64,000 bases of DNA, taken from Aquabacter sp. L1I39. GTDB taxonomy: Bacteria > Pseudomonadota > Alphaproteobacteria > Rhizobiales > Xanthobacteraceae. This document shows, in pieces, positions 43,920 to 51,868 of the stretch. The position numbers and the translations under genes are program-made. The notes beneath the pieces are model-generated. The model searched no databases and was not told where the DNA came from. It was given only the letters and a program-made list of their open reading frames with translations. Location of the stretch: positions 1,141,388 through 1,205,387 of the forward strand of contig NZ_CP072392.1 of the NCBI RefSeq assembly GCF_017742835.1, in the 5' to 3' direction. Each line of letters begins with the position of its first letter. Position 1 is the first letter of the stretch.

Positions 43920-43955
43920 GATGAACACAGTTCATCCTTTAGCGCAATTTTTGCG
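43920..43955. promoter_or_regulatory. two adjacent inverted repeats, probable LysR binding region
   Basis: Site A: GATGAAC (43920-43926), ACA, GTTCATC (43930-43936). Site B: CGCAA (43943-43947), TTT, TTGCG (43951-43955). Both are perfect and lie in the 156 bases between the LysR and SDR genes. Their centres are 21 bases apart, i.e. two helix turns, which suits a LysR tetramer contacting two dyads. Confidence 0.6.
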
Positions 43956-44021
43956 TTTTTAAGCCGCAAACACAGGAGCCAGTATCACCCTTCGAAAAAG
44001 AAGCCCATCGTGGAGGAAACC

Positions 44022-44771
44022 ATGCTGCTTCAGAACAAGACGGCCGCCATTTCGGGGGCCGCCAGCGCCCGCGGCATCGGCCTTGCCACGGCGAAACTGT
44101 TCGCCGCCCACGGCGCGCGCATTGCCATTATCGACATCGACGCGGAAGCCGCCAAGGCCGCCGCCGCGGCGTTGGGCCCCGAACATATGGGGGTCGGCTG
44201 CGACGTCGCCGACAAGGCCTCCTGCCAGGCGGCGGCGGATGACGTTCTCCAGGCGTTCGGCCATCTCGACATCCTCATCAACAATGCCGGCGTAACCCAG
44301 CCGGTGAAGACGCTGGATATCGACGAGGCGAGCTGGGACCGCATCCAGGACATCAACTGCAAGGGCGTCCTTTTCCTGAGCCAGGTGTTCATCCCGCACA
44401 TGCAGGCGCGCAAGTCCGGCTCCATCGCCTGCATGTCGTCGGTGTCCGCGCAGCGCGGCGGCGGCATCTTCGGGGGGCCGCATTATTCCTCCGCCAAGGC
44501 CGGCGTGCTCGGCCTCGCCAAGGCCATGGCCCGCGAGTTCGGTGTCGACGGCATTCGCGTAAATTGCGTCACCCCCGGCCTGATCCAGACCGACATCACC
44601 GGCGGCAAGCTCACCGACGAGATGCGCAAGGACATTCTCAAGGGCATCCCACTCAACCGCCTGGGCGATGCGAGCGATGTGGCCGGCATCTACCTGTTCC
44701 TCGCCAGCGACCTGTCCGCCTACGTCACCGGCGCGGTGATCGACGTCAATGGCGGCATGCTGATCCACTGA
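44022..44771 (+). CDS. SDR family NAD(P)-dependent oxidoreductase
   Basis: 249 aa. Cofactor loop AAISGAASARGIGLATAKLF (G-x3-G-x-G), acidic D-I-D after strand 2 (suggesting NAD preference), NNAG, catalytic Ser in ACMSSVSAQRG and YxxxK in PHYSSAKAGVLGLAKAMA, C-terminal VTGAVIDVNGGMLIH. ATG 44022 has GGAGG eight bases upstream. The open frame upstream belongs to no recognisable domain. First gene of the LysR-divergent cluster; likely oxidises a polyol or sugar alcohol, or reduces a ketose (inference). Confidence 0.92.
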   Translation: MLLQNKTAAISGAASARGIGLATAKLFAAHGARIAIIDIDAEAAKAAAAALGPEHMGVGCDVADKASCQAAADDVLQAFGHLDILINNAGVTQPVKTLDIDEASWDRIQDINCKGVLFLSQVFIPHMQARKSGSIACMSSVSAQRGGGIFGGPHYSSAKAGVLGLAKAMAREFGVDGIRVNCVTPGLIQTDITGGKLTDEMRKDILKGIPLNRLGDASDVAGIYLFLASDLSAYVTGAVIDVNGGMLIH

Positions 44772-44857
44772 TCCCGGTCCGCCATGGTGCGCGGGGCCTG
44801 CCGGCGCAGGGGGGCCGGCCCCCGCCTGCGCACAGGCTCCGCCACAGGAAGAGTGAC

Positions 44858-45697
44858 ATGACCACTTCATCCTCCAACGTCTCGCTGGAACGGCGCGCCT
44901 GGAACATCCGGCGCCATGCCATCCGCATGGGCGAGGTGCAGGGCCAGGGCTATATCGCCCAGGCTCTCGACATCGCCGATGTGCTGGCCACCGCCTATTT
45001 CCATGCCATGCGCTATGAGCCCCAGAACCCCGAATGGGAAGGGCGCGACCGCTTTCTGCTGTCGAACGGCCACTACGCCATCGCGCTCTACGCGGCCCTG
45101 ATCGAGGCCGGCATCGTCCCCGAGGACGAATTGGAGACCTACGGCTTCGACGACAGCCGCCTGCCCATGTCGGGCATGGCCAGCTATACGCCGGGCATGG
45201 AAATGTCGGGCGGGTCGCTCGGCCTCGGCCTGTCCATTGCGGTGGGCAAGTGCCTTGGCCTCAAGCGCAAGGGCTCGGACAGCCGCGTCTATACCCTGTT
45301 TTCCGACGGCGAGCTGGACGAGGGGTCGGTGTGGGAGGCAATCATGTCCGCCGCCCATTACAAACTCGACAATCTCATCGCCATTGTCGACGTGAACAAC
45401 CAGCAGGCGGACGGCCCTTCCACGTCCATGCTCGGCTTCGAGCCCCTGCCGGAGAAGCTTGAGGCTTTCGGCTGGTTCGTCCAGCGGGTGGACGGCAACG
45501 ATCTTAACGCCGTGCGCGCCGCCTTCGACGCCGCCAAGACCGCCACTGGCGGCCGACCCAGCATGATCATCGCCGACACGCTGATGGGCAAGGGCATCCC
45601 CTTCCTGGAGGCGCGCGAGAAGAACCACTTCATCCGTGTGGATGCCCATGAGTGGCAGCTGGCCCTGGCCGCCCTCGACGAGAGGAAGCCCGCATGA
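44858..45697 (+). CDS. transketolase, N-terminal (TPP-binding) subunit
   Basis: 279 aa, equal to the first domain of transketolase. RFLLSNGHYAIALYAAL, SGGSLGLGLSIAVG and the TPP/metal motif SDGELDEGSVWEAIMSAAHYKLDNLIAIVDVNNQQADG (SDG in place of GDG, ending NN). The last residues include the MGKGIPFLE segment. Its stop overlaps the start of the C-terminal subunit gene, so the two make one heteromeric enzyme. Two-subunit transketolases occur in dedicated sugar pathways, for example apulose-4-phosphate and sulfofructose cleavage. Confidence 0.93.
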   Translation: MTTSSSNVSLERRAWNIRRHAIRMGEVQGQGYIAQALDIADVLATAYFHAMRYEPQNPEWEGRDRFLLSNGHYAIALYAALIEAGIVPEDELETYGFDDSRLPMSGMASYTPGMEMSGGSLGLGLSIAVGKCLGLKRKGSDSRVYTLFSDGELDEGSVWEAIMSAAHYKLDNLIAIVDVNNQQADGPSTSMLGFEPLPEKLEAFGWFVQRVDGNDLNAVRAAFDAAKTATGGRPSMIIADTLMGKGIPFLEAREKNHFIRVDAHEWQLALAALDERKPA

Positions 45698-46713
45698 AAC
45701 CCGCCGCCGCTCCCGTCGCCGAGGCTTTGCCCAAGAAGCGCCTGACCACCTCCGCCATGATCGCGTCCATCGCGGGCGAGGGGCAGCGAACCAGGCCCGC
45801 TCCGTTCGGCCATGCGCTGGTCCATTGCGCGAAGGCCGATCCCTCCATCGTCGGCATGACCGCCGACCTTGGAAAATACACCGACCTGCACATCTTCCAG
45901 CAGGCCTTTCCCGATCGCTACTACCAGATGGGCATGGCCGAGCAGCTTCTGTTCGGCGCTGCGTCCGGCCTCGCCGCTGAGGGCTTCACCCCCTTTGCCA
46001 CCACATATGCGGTGTTCGCCTCCCGCCGGGCCTATGACTTCATCCACCAGACGATCGCGGAAGAAGACCGCAATGTGAAGATCGTCTGCGCCCTGCCCGG
46101 CCTCACCTCCGGCTACGGCCCCTCCCACCAGGCCGCGGAAGACCTGGCGCTCATGCGCGCCATGCCGAACATGACGGTGATCGATCCGTGCGACGCGCAC
46201 GAGATCGAGCAGGCGGTGCCCGCCATCGTCGCCCACAAGGGTCCAGTCTATATGCGCCTGCTGCGCGGCCAGGTGCCGCTCGTGCTGGACGAATACGGCT
46301 ACAGCTTCGAGCTGGGCAAGGCGAAGATGCTGCGCGACGGCTACGAGGTGCTCGTCATCTCGTCCGGCATCATGACCATGCGGGCGCTGGAAGCCGCCAA
46401 GGCGCTCGCGACGGATCGCGTCGACGTGGGCGTCCTGCACGTCCCCACCATCAAGCCGCTGGATGCCGCCACGATCCTAGACGCCTGCGCCAAGCCCGGC
46501 CGCCTCGTGGTCGTGGTCGAGAACCACACTGTCATCGGCGGCCTGGGCGAGGCGGTGGCGGGGCTGCTCATGCGCGAGGGGGTGCATCCGGCCTTCCGGA
46601 TGATCGGCCTGCCCGATGAATTCCTCGCCGCCGGCGCGCTGCCCACTTTGCACGATCGCTACGGCATCTCCACCGACGCGCTCTGCGCCAAGGTGAAGGC
46701 CTGGCTGAAATAG
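45694..46713 (+). CDS. transketolase, C-terminal subunit
   Basis: 339 aa, comprising pyrimidine-binding and C-terminal domains. GMAEQLLFGAASGLAAEGFTPFATTYAVFASRRAYDFI carries the TPP-activating Glu; PGLTSGYGPSHQAAEDLALMRAMPNMTVIDPCD follows, then the transketolase C domain (VLVISSGIMTMRALEAAKAL; VVVVENHTVIGGLGEAVA). ATG 45694 overlaps the previous stop (ATGA). Acts with the 44858 product. Acceptor sugar unknown. Confidence 0.93.
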   Translation: MKPAAAPVAEALPKKRLTTSAMIASIAGEGQRTRPAPFGHALVHCAKADPSIVGMTADLGKYTDLHIFQQAFPDRYYQMGMAEQLLFGAASGLAAEGFTPFATTYAVFASRRAYDFIHQTIAEEDRNVKIVCALPGLTSGYGPSHQAAEDLALMRAMPNMTVIDPCDAHEIEQAVPAIVAHKGPVYMRLLRGQVPLVLDEYGYSFELGKAKMLRDGYEVLVISSGIMTMRALEAAKALATDRVDVGVLHVPTIKPLDAATILDACAKPGRLVVVVENHTVIGGLGEAVAGLLMREGVHPAFRMIGLPDEFLAAGALPTLHDRYGISTDALCAKVKAWLK

Positions 46714-46766
46714 CAACACCGGCCACAGCCTCCGGAAAGAGAGGCCGGCCAACCGGGGAGGACGAC

Positions 46767-47645
46767 ATGAAGAAGATCGGCTTTGTGGGCCTCGGCTCCA
46801 TGGGCCTGCCAATGGCGCGCAACCTGGCCCGCGCCGGCTTCGCCGTCACCGGCTTCGACCTGCGCGCCGAAGCCGGGGCGCAGCTGGCGGCCGCCGGGGG
46901 GACGGCGGCCCCCAGCCTCACCGACGCCTTCGCAGGCCAGGATGCCGTCGTCCTGATGGTGGTGAATGCCACCCAGGCCGAGGACATCCTGTTCGGCGCG
47001 GGCGCCTTGGCGCACCTGGCTCCGGGCGGCGTGGTGATCCTGATGGCCACCTGCCCGCCGGCCGCAGTCGCGGCGCTGGCGAGCCGGGTGGAAGGGGAGG
47101 GTCGCCACGTCGTGGATGCCCCCGTCTCAGGTGGGGTCGTCGGGGCGGAGGCCGGCAGCCTCACGATCATGGTGGCGGCCCAGGCCGGCCTGTTCGCGCA
47201 GGTGCAACCGGTGCTGGATGCCATGGGCTCCAAGGTGGTGCGTCTCGGCGACAGGCCCGGCCAGGGCGCGACCGCCAAGGCGGTGAACCAGCTTCTGTGC
47301 GGCGTGCATCTGGCCGCCGCGGCCGAGGCGCTCTCGCTGGCCGAAACGCTCGGCCTCGACATGGACGCCATGCTGGACATCGTCTCCGGCTCCGCCGCCT
47401 CCAGCTGGATGCTCAGGGACCGTGGCCCCCGCATGCTGGAGCGCAACCCCCGCGTGACAAGCGCAGTGGACATCTTCGTGAAGGACCTCGGCATCGTCCT
47501 TGAGGCCGGCACGGGCGCCAGGACCGCGCTGCCGCTGGCCGCCATCGCTCACCAGCATTTCCTCTCCGTCTCCGGCCGCGGCCGGGGGGCGGAGGATGAC
47601 AGCCAGGTGATCGCCGCCTACCGCGCCCTCCAGGGTCGGGCCTGA
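46767..47645 (+). CDS. beta-hydroxyacid dehydrogenase (3-hydroxyisobutyrate/L-threonate/tartronate-semialdehyde reductase family)
   Basis: 292 aa. GFVGLGSMGLPMARNLARAGFAVTGFD is the nucleotide loop, DAPVSGGVVGAEAGSLTIMV the substrate loop, and the catalytic Lys is in GQGATAKAVNQLLCGVHLAAAAEALSLAETLGLD. C-terminal FVKDLGIVLEAG agrees with the L-threonate dehydrogenase/GarR side of the family. It would oxidise a 3- or 2-hydroxyacid or reduce an aldehyde acid. Lies 53 bases after the transketolase pair and 53 before the TRAP binding protein. Confidence 0.9.
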   Translation: MKKIGFVGLGSMGLPMARNLARAGFAVTGFDLRAEAGAQLAAAGGTAAPSLTDAFAGQDAVVLMVVNATQAEDILFGAGALAHLAPGGVVILMATCPPAAVAALASRVEGEGRHVVDAPVSGGVVGAEAGSLTIMVAAQAGLFAQVQPVLDAMGSKVVRLGDRPGQGATAKAVNQLLCGVHLAAAAEALSLAETLGLDMDAMLDIVSGSAASSWMLRDRGPRMLERNPRVTSAVDIFVKDLGIVLEAGTGARTALPLAAIAHQHFLSVSGRGRGAEDDSQVIAAYRALQGRA

Positions 47646-47698
47646 CCTCACTCCAACAATCAACCCGCTCCAAAGCGGCATACTAGGGAGAAGACACC

Positions 47699-48724
47699 AT
47701 GAAACCGTCCGGAACCGGGCTCACCCGCCGTCATATGCTGGCCGCCGGCGCCGCGCTGCCCCTGTTCGGCATCCTCACCCGTCGGGGCGATGCCGCCGAA
47801 TTCACCTACAAATACGCCACCGGGCAGGATCCCACGCACCCGGTGAACAAGCGCGCCCAGGAAGCACTGGACCGCATCCGCGAGGCGACCTCCGGCCGCG
47901 TCGAGTTCAAGCTGTTCCCTGCCAACCAGCTGGGGTCTGACACCGACCTCCTCGCCCAGGTGCGCAATGGCGGCGTGGAGTTCTTCAACCTCTCCACCTC
48001 GATCCTCGCAACGCTGGTTCCCGTCTCGGGCATCGTGAATACCGGCTTCGCCTTCCCCGACTACGCCACGGTATGGAAGGCGGTGGACGGCGATCTCGGC
48101 AAGTATATCCGCGCCCAGATCGAAAAAGTGGGCCTCGTGGCCCCCGCAAAATTCTGGGACAATGGCTTCCGTCAGATCACCTCCTCCACCCGCGAGATCC
48201 GCACGCCGCAGGACCTGAACGGCTTCAAGATCCGCGTCCCGCCCGCGCCGATGCTGACCTCGGTATTCAAGTCACTGAATGCGGGCGCCACTCCCATCAA
48301 CTTCAACGAGCTGTATTCGGCGCTCCAGACCAAGGTGGTGGAAGGCCAGGAAAACCCGCTCGCCATCATCGCCTCCACCCGCCTCTACGAAGTGCAGAAG
48401 TCCTGCTCCATGACCGGCCACGTGTGGGATGGCTACGTCATCCTCGGCAACCGCCGCGCCTGGAGTGCCCTGCCGGAGGAGGTGCGCGCCATTGTCTCGC
48501 GCGAGCTGGACAAGTCTGCGGTGGACCAGCGCGCCGACGTGGCCGCGCTCAACCAGAGCCTGCGCGCCGATCTCACCGCCAAGGGCATCACCTTCATCGA
48601 TGTTGACCGCGAGCTGTTCCGCAAGGCCCTGGCCGCCACGCCCTTCTACGGCGACTGGAAGGCCAAATATGGCAACGAGGCGTGGGGCCTGCTCGAAGGC
48701 GCCGCCGGCAAGCTCGGAGGGTGA
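47699..48724 (+). CDS. TRAP transporter substrate-binding protein (DctP family)
   Basis: 341 aa. The N-terminus GLTRRHMLAAGAALPLFGILTRRGDAA has twin arginines, so export may be by Tat. The mature DctP fold: FTYKYATGQDPTHPVNKRAQEALDRIREATSGRVEFKLFPANQLGSDTDLLAQVRNGGVEFF, GFKIRVPPAPMLTSVFKSLNAGATPINFNELYSALQTKVVEGQENPLAII. Conserved Arg in KIRVP binds the ligand carboxylate in the family, so the substrate is probably an organic acid or sugar acid. Confidence 0.92.
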   Translation: MKPSGTGLTRRHMLAAGAALPLFGILTRRGDAAEFTYKYATGQDPTHPVNKRAQEALDRIREATSGRVEFKLFPANQLGSDTDLLAQVRNGGVEFFNLSTSILATLVPVSGIVNTGFAFPDYATVWKAVDGDLGKYIRAQIEKVGLVAPAKFWDNGFRQITSSTREIRTPQDLNGFKIRVPPAPMLTSVFKSLNAGATPINFNELYSALQTKVVEGQENPLAIIASTRLYEVQKSCSMTGHVWDGYVILGNRRAWSALPEEVRAIVSRELDKSAVDQRADVAALNQSLRADLTAKGITFIDVDRELFRKALAATPFYGDWKAKYGNEAWGLLEGAAGKLGG

Positions 48725-48726
48725 GC

Positions 48727-50682
48727 ATGTCCCAGCACGTCCCCCATTCCATGCCGCCGCCGGCCCACGCGCTGGACGAAAGCCATGCCCTGCATGAGGC
48801 CTATGCAGAAGGGGAGGCGCCGGTCGCGGCGCTTCCCGACACATCGTGGCGCCGGGGCCTGTTCGTCGTCGAAACCGGCATCTGCCGGCTGGTGGAATAT
48901 CTGGCCGCCGCCTTGGTCCTGGCGGAAATCACCGTCCTGTTCGTCGGGGTTGTGAAGCGCTATGCGCTGCACAGCCCAATCGTGTGGTCGGACGAGCTTG
49001 CATCCCTGCTCTTCATCTGGCTCGCCATGTTCGGCGCCGTCCTGGCGGTGCAGCGGGACAGCCACATGCGCATGACGGCGCTGGTCAGCATGGCCTCGCC
49101 TCGCGTGAAGGCCGTGCTGGAGACAATGGCATTGGCCGCGCCCCTCGTCTTCCTCATGGCGGTCCTGCATCCCGCCATCGAGTATGCCGAAGACGAAATG
49201 TTCGTCACCATGCCGGCCCTCGACGTGCCCAACACCTGGAAGGCGGCCGCGCTGCCCGTGGGCATCGCGCTGATGGCGGTGGTGTGTCTGCTCAAGCTGC
49301 TGCGCGCCGCCAATCCGAAGCAGATGGCGGTGGTGTGCCTTTGCCTCGTGGCGGCGGTAGGGTTTGGCTTTGCAGCCTCGCCCTGGCTGAAGATGCTCGG
49401 CAATTACAATCTCCTGATCTTCCTGGTGGGGCTGGTGGCGGCCCTGGTGTTTGCCGGCGTGCCCATCGCTTTTTCCTTCGGCCTTGCCACGGCGGGCTAT
49501 CTGACCTTCACCACCACGACGCCGCTGGCGGTGGTGGTGGGGCGGATGGACGAGGGGATGAGCCATCTGATCCTGCTCTCGGTGCCGCTGTTCGTGTTCC
49601 TGGGCCTGCTCATCGAGCTGACGGGCATGGCGCGCGCGCTGGTGGGCTTCCTGGCGAGCCTGCTGGGCCATGTGCGCGGCGGCCTGTCCTACGTGCTGAT
49701 CGGAGCCATGTATCTCGTCTCCGGCATCTCCGGCTCGAAGGCGGCGGACATGGCGGCGGTGACCCCGGTTCTGTTCCCGGAAATGGTCAAGCGCGGAGCC
49801 AAGAAGGGCGACCTCGTGGCCCTGCTGGCCGCCACCGGAGCCCAGACAGAGACCATCCCGCCGTCCCTCGTCCTGCTCACCATCGGCTCGGTCACCGGCG
49901 TATCCATCGCGGCCCTGTTCACCGGCGGCCTGCTGCCGGCCCTGGTGCTGGGCCTCGCGCTGTGCCTGCTGGTGCGCTACCGCTACCGCAATGACGACCT
50001 CTCGAACGTCAAGCGCGTCTCGGCGCGGGAGATCGGCTGGTCCGCCATCATCGCCCTGCCGGCCATCGCCCTGCCCTTCGTCATCCGCGGGGCGGTGATG
50101 GAAGGCATCGCCACGGCGACCGAAGTCTCCACCATCGGCATCATCTATTCCGTGGTGGTCGGCCTTCTGGTCTACCGGCAGTTCGACTGGAGCCGCATCG
50201 TGCCGATGATGGTCAGCACGGCAGCGCTCTCCGGCGCGATCCTGCTCATCATCGGCGCGGCGACGGGCATGGCCTGGGCACTGACCCAGTCCGGCTTCTC
50301 GCAGAGCCTGGCCCATGTGATGTCCGGCCTGCCAGGCGGCGCGGCGACCTTCATGGTGGTCTCCATCCTCGCCTTCATCATCCTGGGCTCGGTGCTGGAG
50401 GGAATCCCGTCCATCGTGCTGTTCGGACCGCTGCTGTTCCCGATCGCGCGGCAGATGGGCATTCATGAGGTGCACTATGCCATGGTGGTGATCCTGGCCA
50501 TGGGCATCGGCCTGTTCGCCCCGCCCTTCGGCGTCGGCTATTATTGCGCGACCGCCATTGGCGGGGTGAATCCGGACGAGGGTATGAAGCCCATCGTCGG
50601 CTACATGCTGGTGCTCCTGGTGGCGCTGGCTGTGGTGGCGGCGGTGCCGTGGATCTCCATCGGCTTCCTGCCGGTGCCTTGA
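48727..50682 (+). CDS. TRAP transporter fused small and large membrane subunits (DctQM)
   Basis: 651 aa. Residues about 40-200 form the four-helix DctQ-like part (LVEYLAAALVLAEITVLFVGVVKRY; WSDELASLLFIWLAMFGAVLA). The linker helix LLKLLRAANPKQMAVVCLCLVAA leads to the DctM-like part (LIFLVGLVAALVFAGVPIAFSFGLA; LILLSVPLFVFLGLLIELTGMARALVGF; GGLSYVLIGAMYLVSGISGSKAADMAAV; GIGLFAPPFGVGYYCAT). One protein thus replaces the two usual subunits. It starts right after the DctP stop. A strong terminator follows. Confidence 0.94.
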   Translation: MSQHVPHSMPPPAHALDESHALHEAYAEGEAPVAALPDTSWRRGLFVVETGICRLVEYLAAALVLAEITVLFVGVVKRYALHSPIVWSDELASLLFIWLAMFGAVLAVQRDSHMRMTALVSMASPRVKAVLETMALAAPLVFLMAVLHPAIEYAEDEMFVTMPALDVPNTWKAAALPVGIALMAVVCLLKLLRAANPKQMAVVCLCLVAAVGFGFAASPWLKMLGNYNLLIFLVGLVAALVFAGVPIAFSFGLATAGYLTFTTTTPLAVVVGRMDEGMSHLILLSVPLFVFLGLLIELTGMARALVGFLASLLGHVRGGLSYVLIGAMYLVSGISGSKAADMAAVTPVLFPEMVKRGAKKGDLVALLAATGAQTETIPPSLVLLTIGSVTGVSIAALFTGGLLPALVLGLALCLLVRYRYRNDDLSNVKRVSAREIGWSAIIALPAIALPFVIRGAVMEGIATATEVSTIGIIYSVVVGLLVYRQFDWSRIVPMMVSTAALSGAILLIIGAATGMAWALTQSGFSQSLAHVMSGLPGGAATFMVVSILAFIILGSVLEGIPSIVLFGPLLFPIARQMGIHEVHYAMVVILAMGIGLFAPPFGVGYYCATAIGGVNPDEGMKPIVGYMLVLLVALAVVAAVPWISIGFLPVP

Positions 50683-50724
50683 CCGGCGTCGGGCGCTCCG
50701 AAGACCCTCACGGCTCCCAAACCC

Positions 50725-50760
50725 AAAGGCCCGCTGGTTCACCCGGCGGGCCTTTCCTTT
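50725..50760 (+). terminator. intrinsic terminator of the SDR-transketolase-TRAP operon
   Basis: AAAGGCCCGC (50725-50734) and GCGGGCCTTT (50746-50755) are perfect complements, followed by CCTTT. It lies 43 bases after the DctQM stop. Confidence 0.8.
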
Positions 50761-50783
50761 GCCCCACGGGACCTTCTGCCAAG

Positions 50784-50817
50784 CAAAAGGCCGGCCGGGG
50801 CATGCCGGGCCGGCCTT
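50784..50817 (-). terminator. intrinsic terminator of the transketolase/2-hydroxyacid dehydrogenase genes
   Basis: AAGGCCGGCC (50787-50796) and GGCCGGCCTT (50808-50817) pair exactly. Read on the minus strand, the stem ends in TTTT (50785-50788 complement), as needed for the minus-strand gene that stops at 50844. Confidence 0.8.
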
Positions 50818-50843
50818 CGACGCATGGGAGGGGACGCGGACGT

Positions 50844-51803
50844 TCAGTCCGGCGAGACCACGTTGGAGGGGCGGCCGGCGACGAAGTTCTCGATATTGTC
50901 GATGAGCTGGTCCGCCAGTGCCTGCTGCGCCTCCAGCGAGGCCCAGGCCACGTGCGGGGTGCAGATGACATTGCGCCGCCTCGCGAGGCGCATGAAGGCG
51001 CTGTCGGGGGCAGGCGGCTCCGGCAAGGTGACGTCGAGCCCGGCGGCACGCACCAGGCCCTCGTCGAGCGCGATCTCCAGGTCCTCTTCCACGATGAGCC
51101 CGCCACGCGCCGTGTTGATGAGGATCGGCCGGTTCTTCATGCGCCGGAAGGCGGACAGGTCGAACATGCCGCGCGTCTCCTCGGTGAGCGGGCAATGCAA
51201 GGTGATGGCGTGAGCGGTCTCGACGAGTTCGTCCAGGCTCACCACGCCCGCCGTCCCCGGCTTGGCCATGGGATCGTAGAACACCACCTCCATGCCGAAG
51301 GCCCGCGCGATGCCCGCCACCTGGGAGCCAAGCACGCCGGCGCCGACAATGCCGAGGCGGCGCCCGGCGAGGTCGACGATGGGATTGGTGAAGAAGCAGA
51401 ATTGCTGCGCCGCCTGCCAAGCGCCTTCCAGCACCTCCTGCCGGTAGGGAACGATGGAGCGGGCGAGGGCCAGCAGCAGGGCGAAGGTGTGCTCGGGAAC
51501 GGTGGCCTTGGCATAGCCGCGAATGTTCACCGTCGGGATGCCGCGCGCGGCGGCCGCCGCCTTGTCCACGCAATCTGTGCCGGTGGCCGCAATCGCGATC
51601 AGCGCGAGGTCGGGCAGTTGCGCCAGCGTGGGCGCGCGCAGGTCCACCTTGTTGTTGATGATGATGGTGGCATCCTGTGCCCGCGCCACCACCTCGTCGG
51701 CGCTGGTGCGCGCATATTCCACCCAGTCATGAGGAAAGGAGGGACGGCGGACTTGCACCTCGGGCGCGATGGTGTCGCGATCGAGGACGACGATCTTGTG
51801 CAT
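50844..51803 (-). CDS. D-2-hydroxyacid dehydrogenase (glycerate/hydroxypyruvate type)
   Basis: 319 aa. NAD loop GRRLGIVGAGVLGSQVAG, catalytic Arg in LIAIAATGTDCVDKAAAA, a second Arg in LINTARGGLIVEEDL, Glu in GLDVTLPEPP and His in CTPHVAWAS complete the D-2-hydroxyacid dehydrogenase set. Length and motif order fit hydroxypyruvate/glyoxylate reductase (HprA). ATG 51803; the open frame above it overlaps the transketolase end and is not coding for this domain. Hydroxypyruvate is a transketolase donor, so a link to its neighbours is plausible (inference). Confidence 0.9.
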   Translation of the reverse strand: MHKIVVLDRDTIAPEVQVRRPSFPHDWVEYARTSADEVVARAQDATIIINNKVDLRAPTLAQLPDLALIAIAATGTDCVDKAAAAARGIPTVNIRGYAKATVPEHTFALLLALARSIVPYRQEVLEGAWQAAQQFCFFTNPIVDLAGRRLGIVGAGVLGSQVAGIARAFGMEVVFYDPMAKPGTAGVVSLDELVETAHAITLHCPLTEETRGMFDLSAFRRMKNRPILINTARGGLIVEEDLEIALDEGLVRAAGLDVTLPEPPAPDSAFMRLARRRNVICTPHVAWASLEAQQALADQLIDNIENFVAGRPSNVVSPD

Positions 51804-51868
51804 GGATCTCAATCTTTCCGAGTCTCGGCTTTTTCCGAATCCCAATCTTTGCAGGTCGCGCGCCGACC

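Noticed and set aside
42876..44021. In-frame N-terminal extension of the SDR gene across the LysR gene
   Set aside because: The extension is antisense to the LysR coding region, and ATG 44022 has a strong Shine-Dalgarno sequence.
48646..51573. Very long open frame (about 975 codons) on the minus strand opposite DctQM
   Set aside because: It is antisense to a clear TRAP protein, has His/Gln/Arg/Gly-rich low-complexity translation and no domain; typical shadow of a GC-rich gene.
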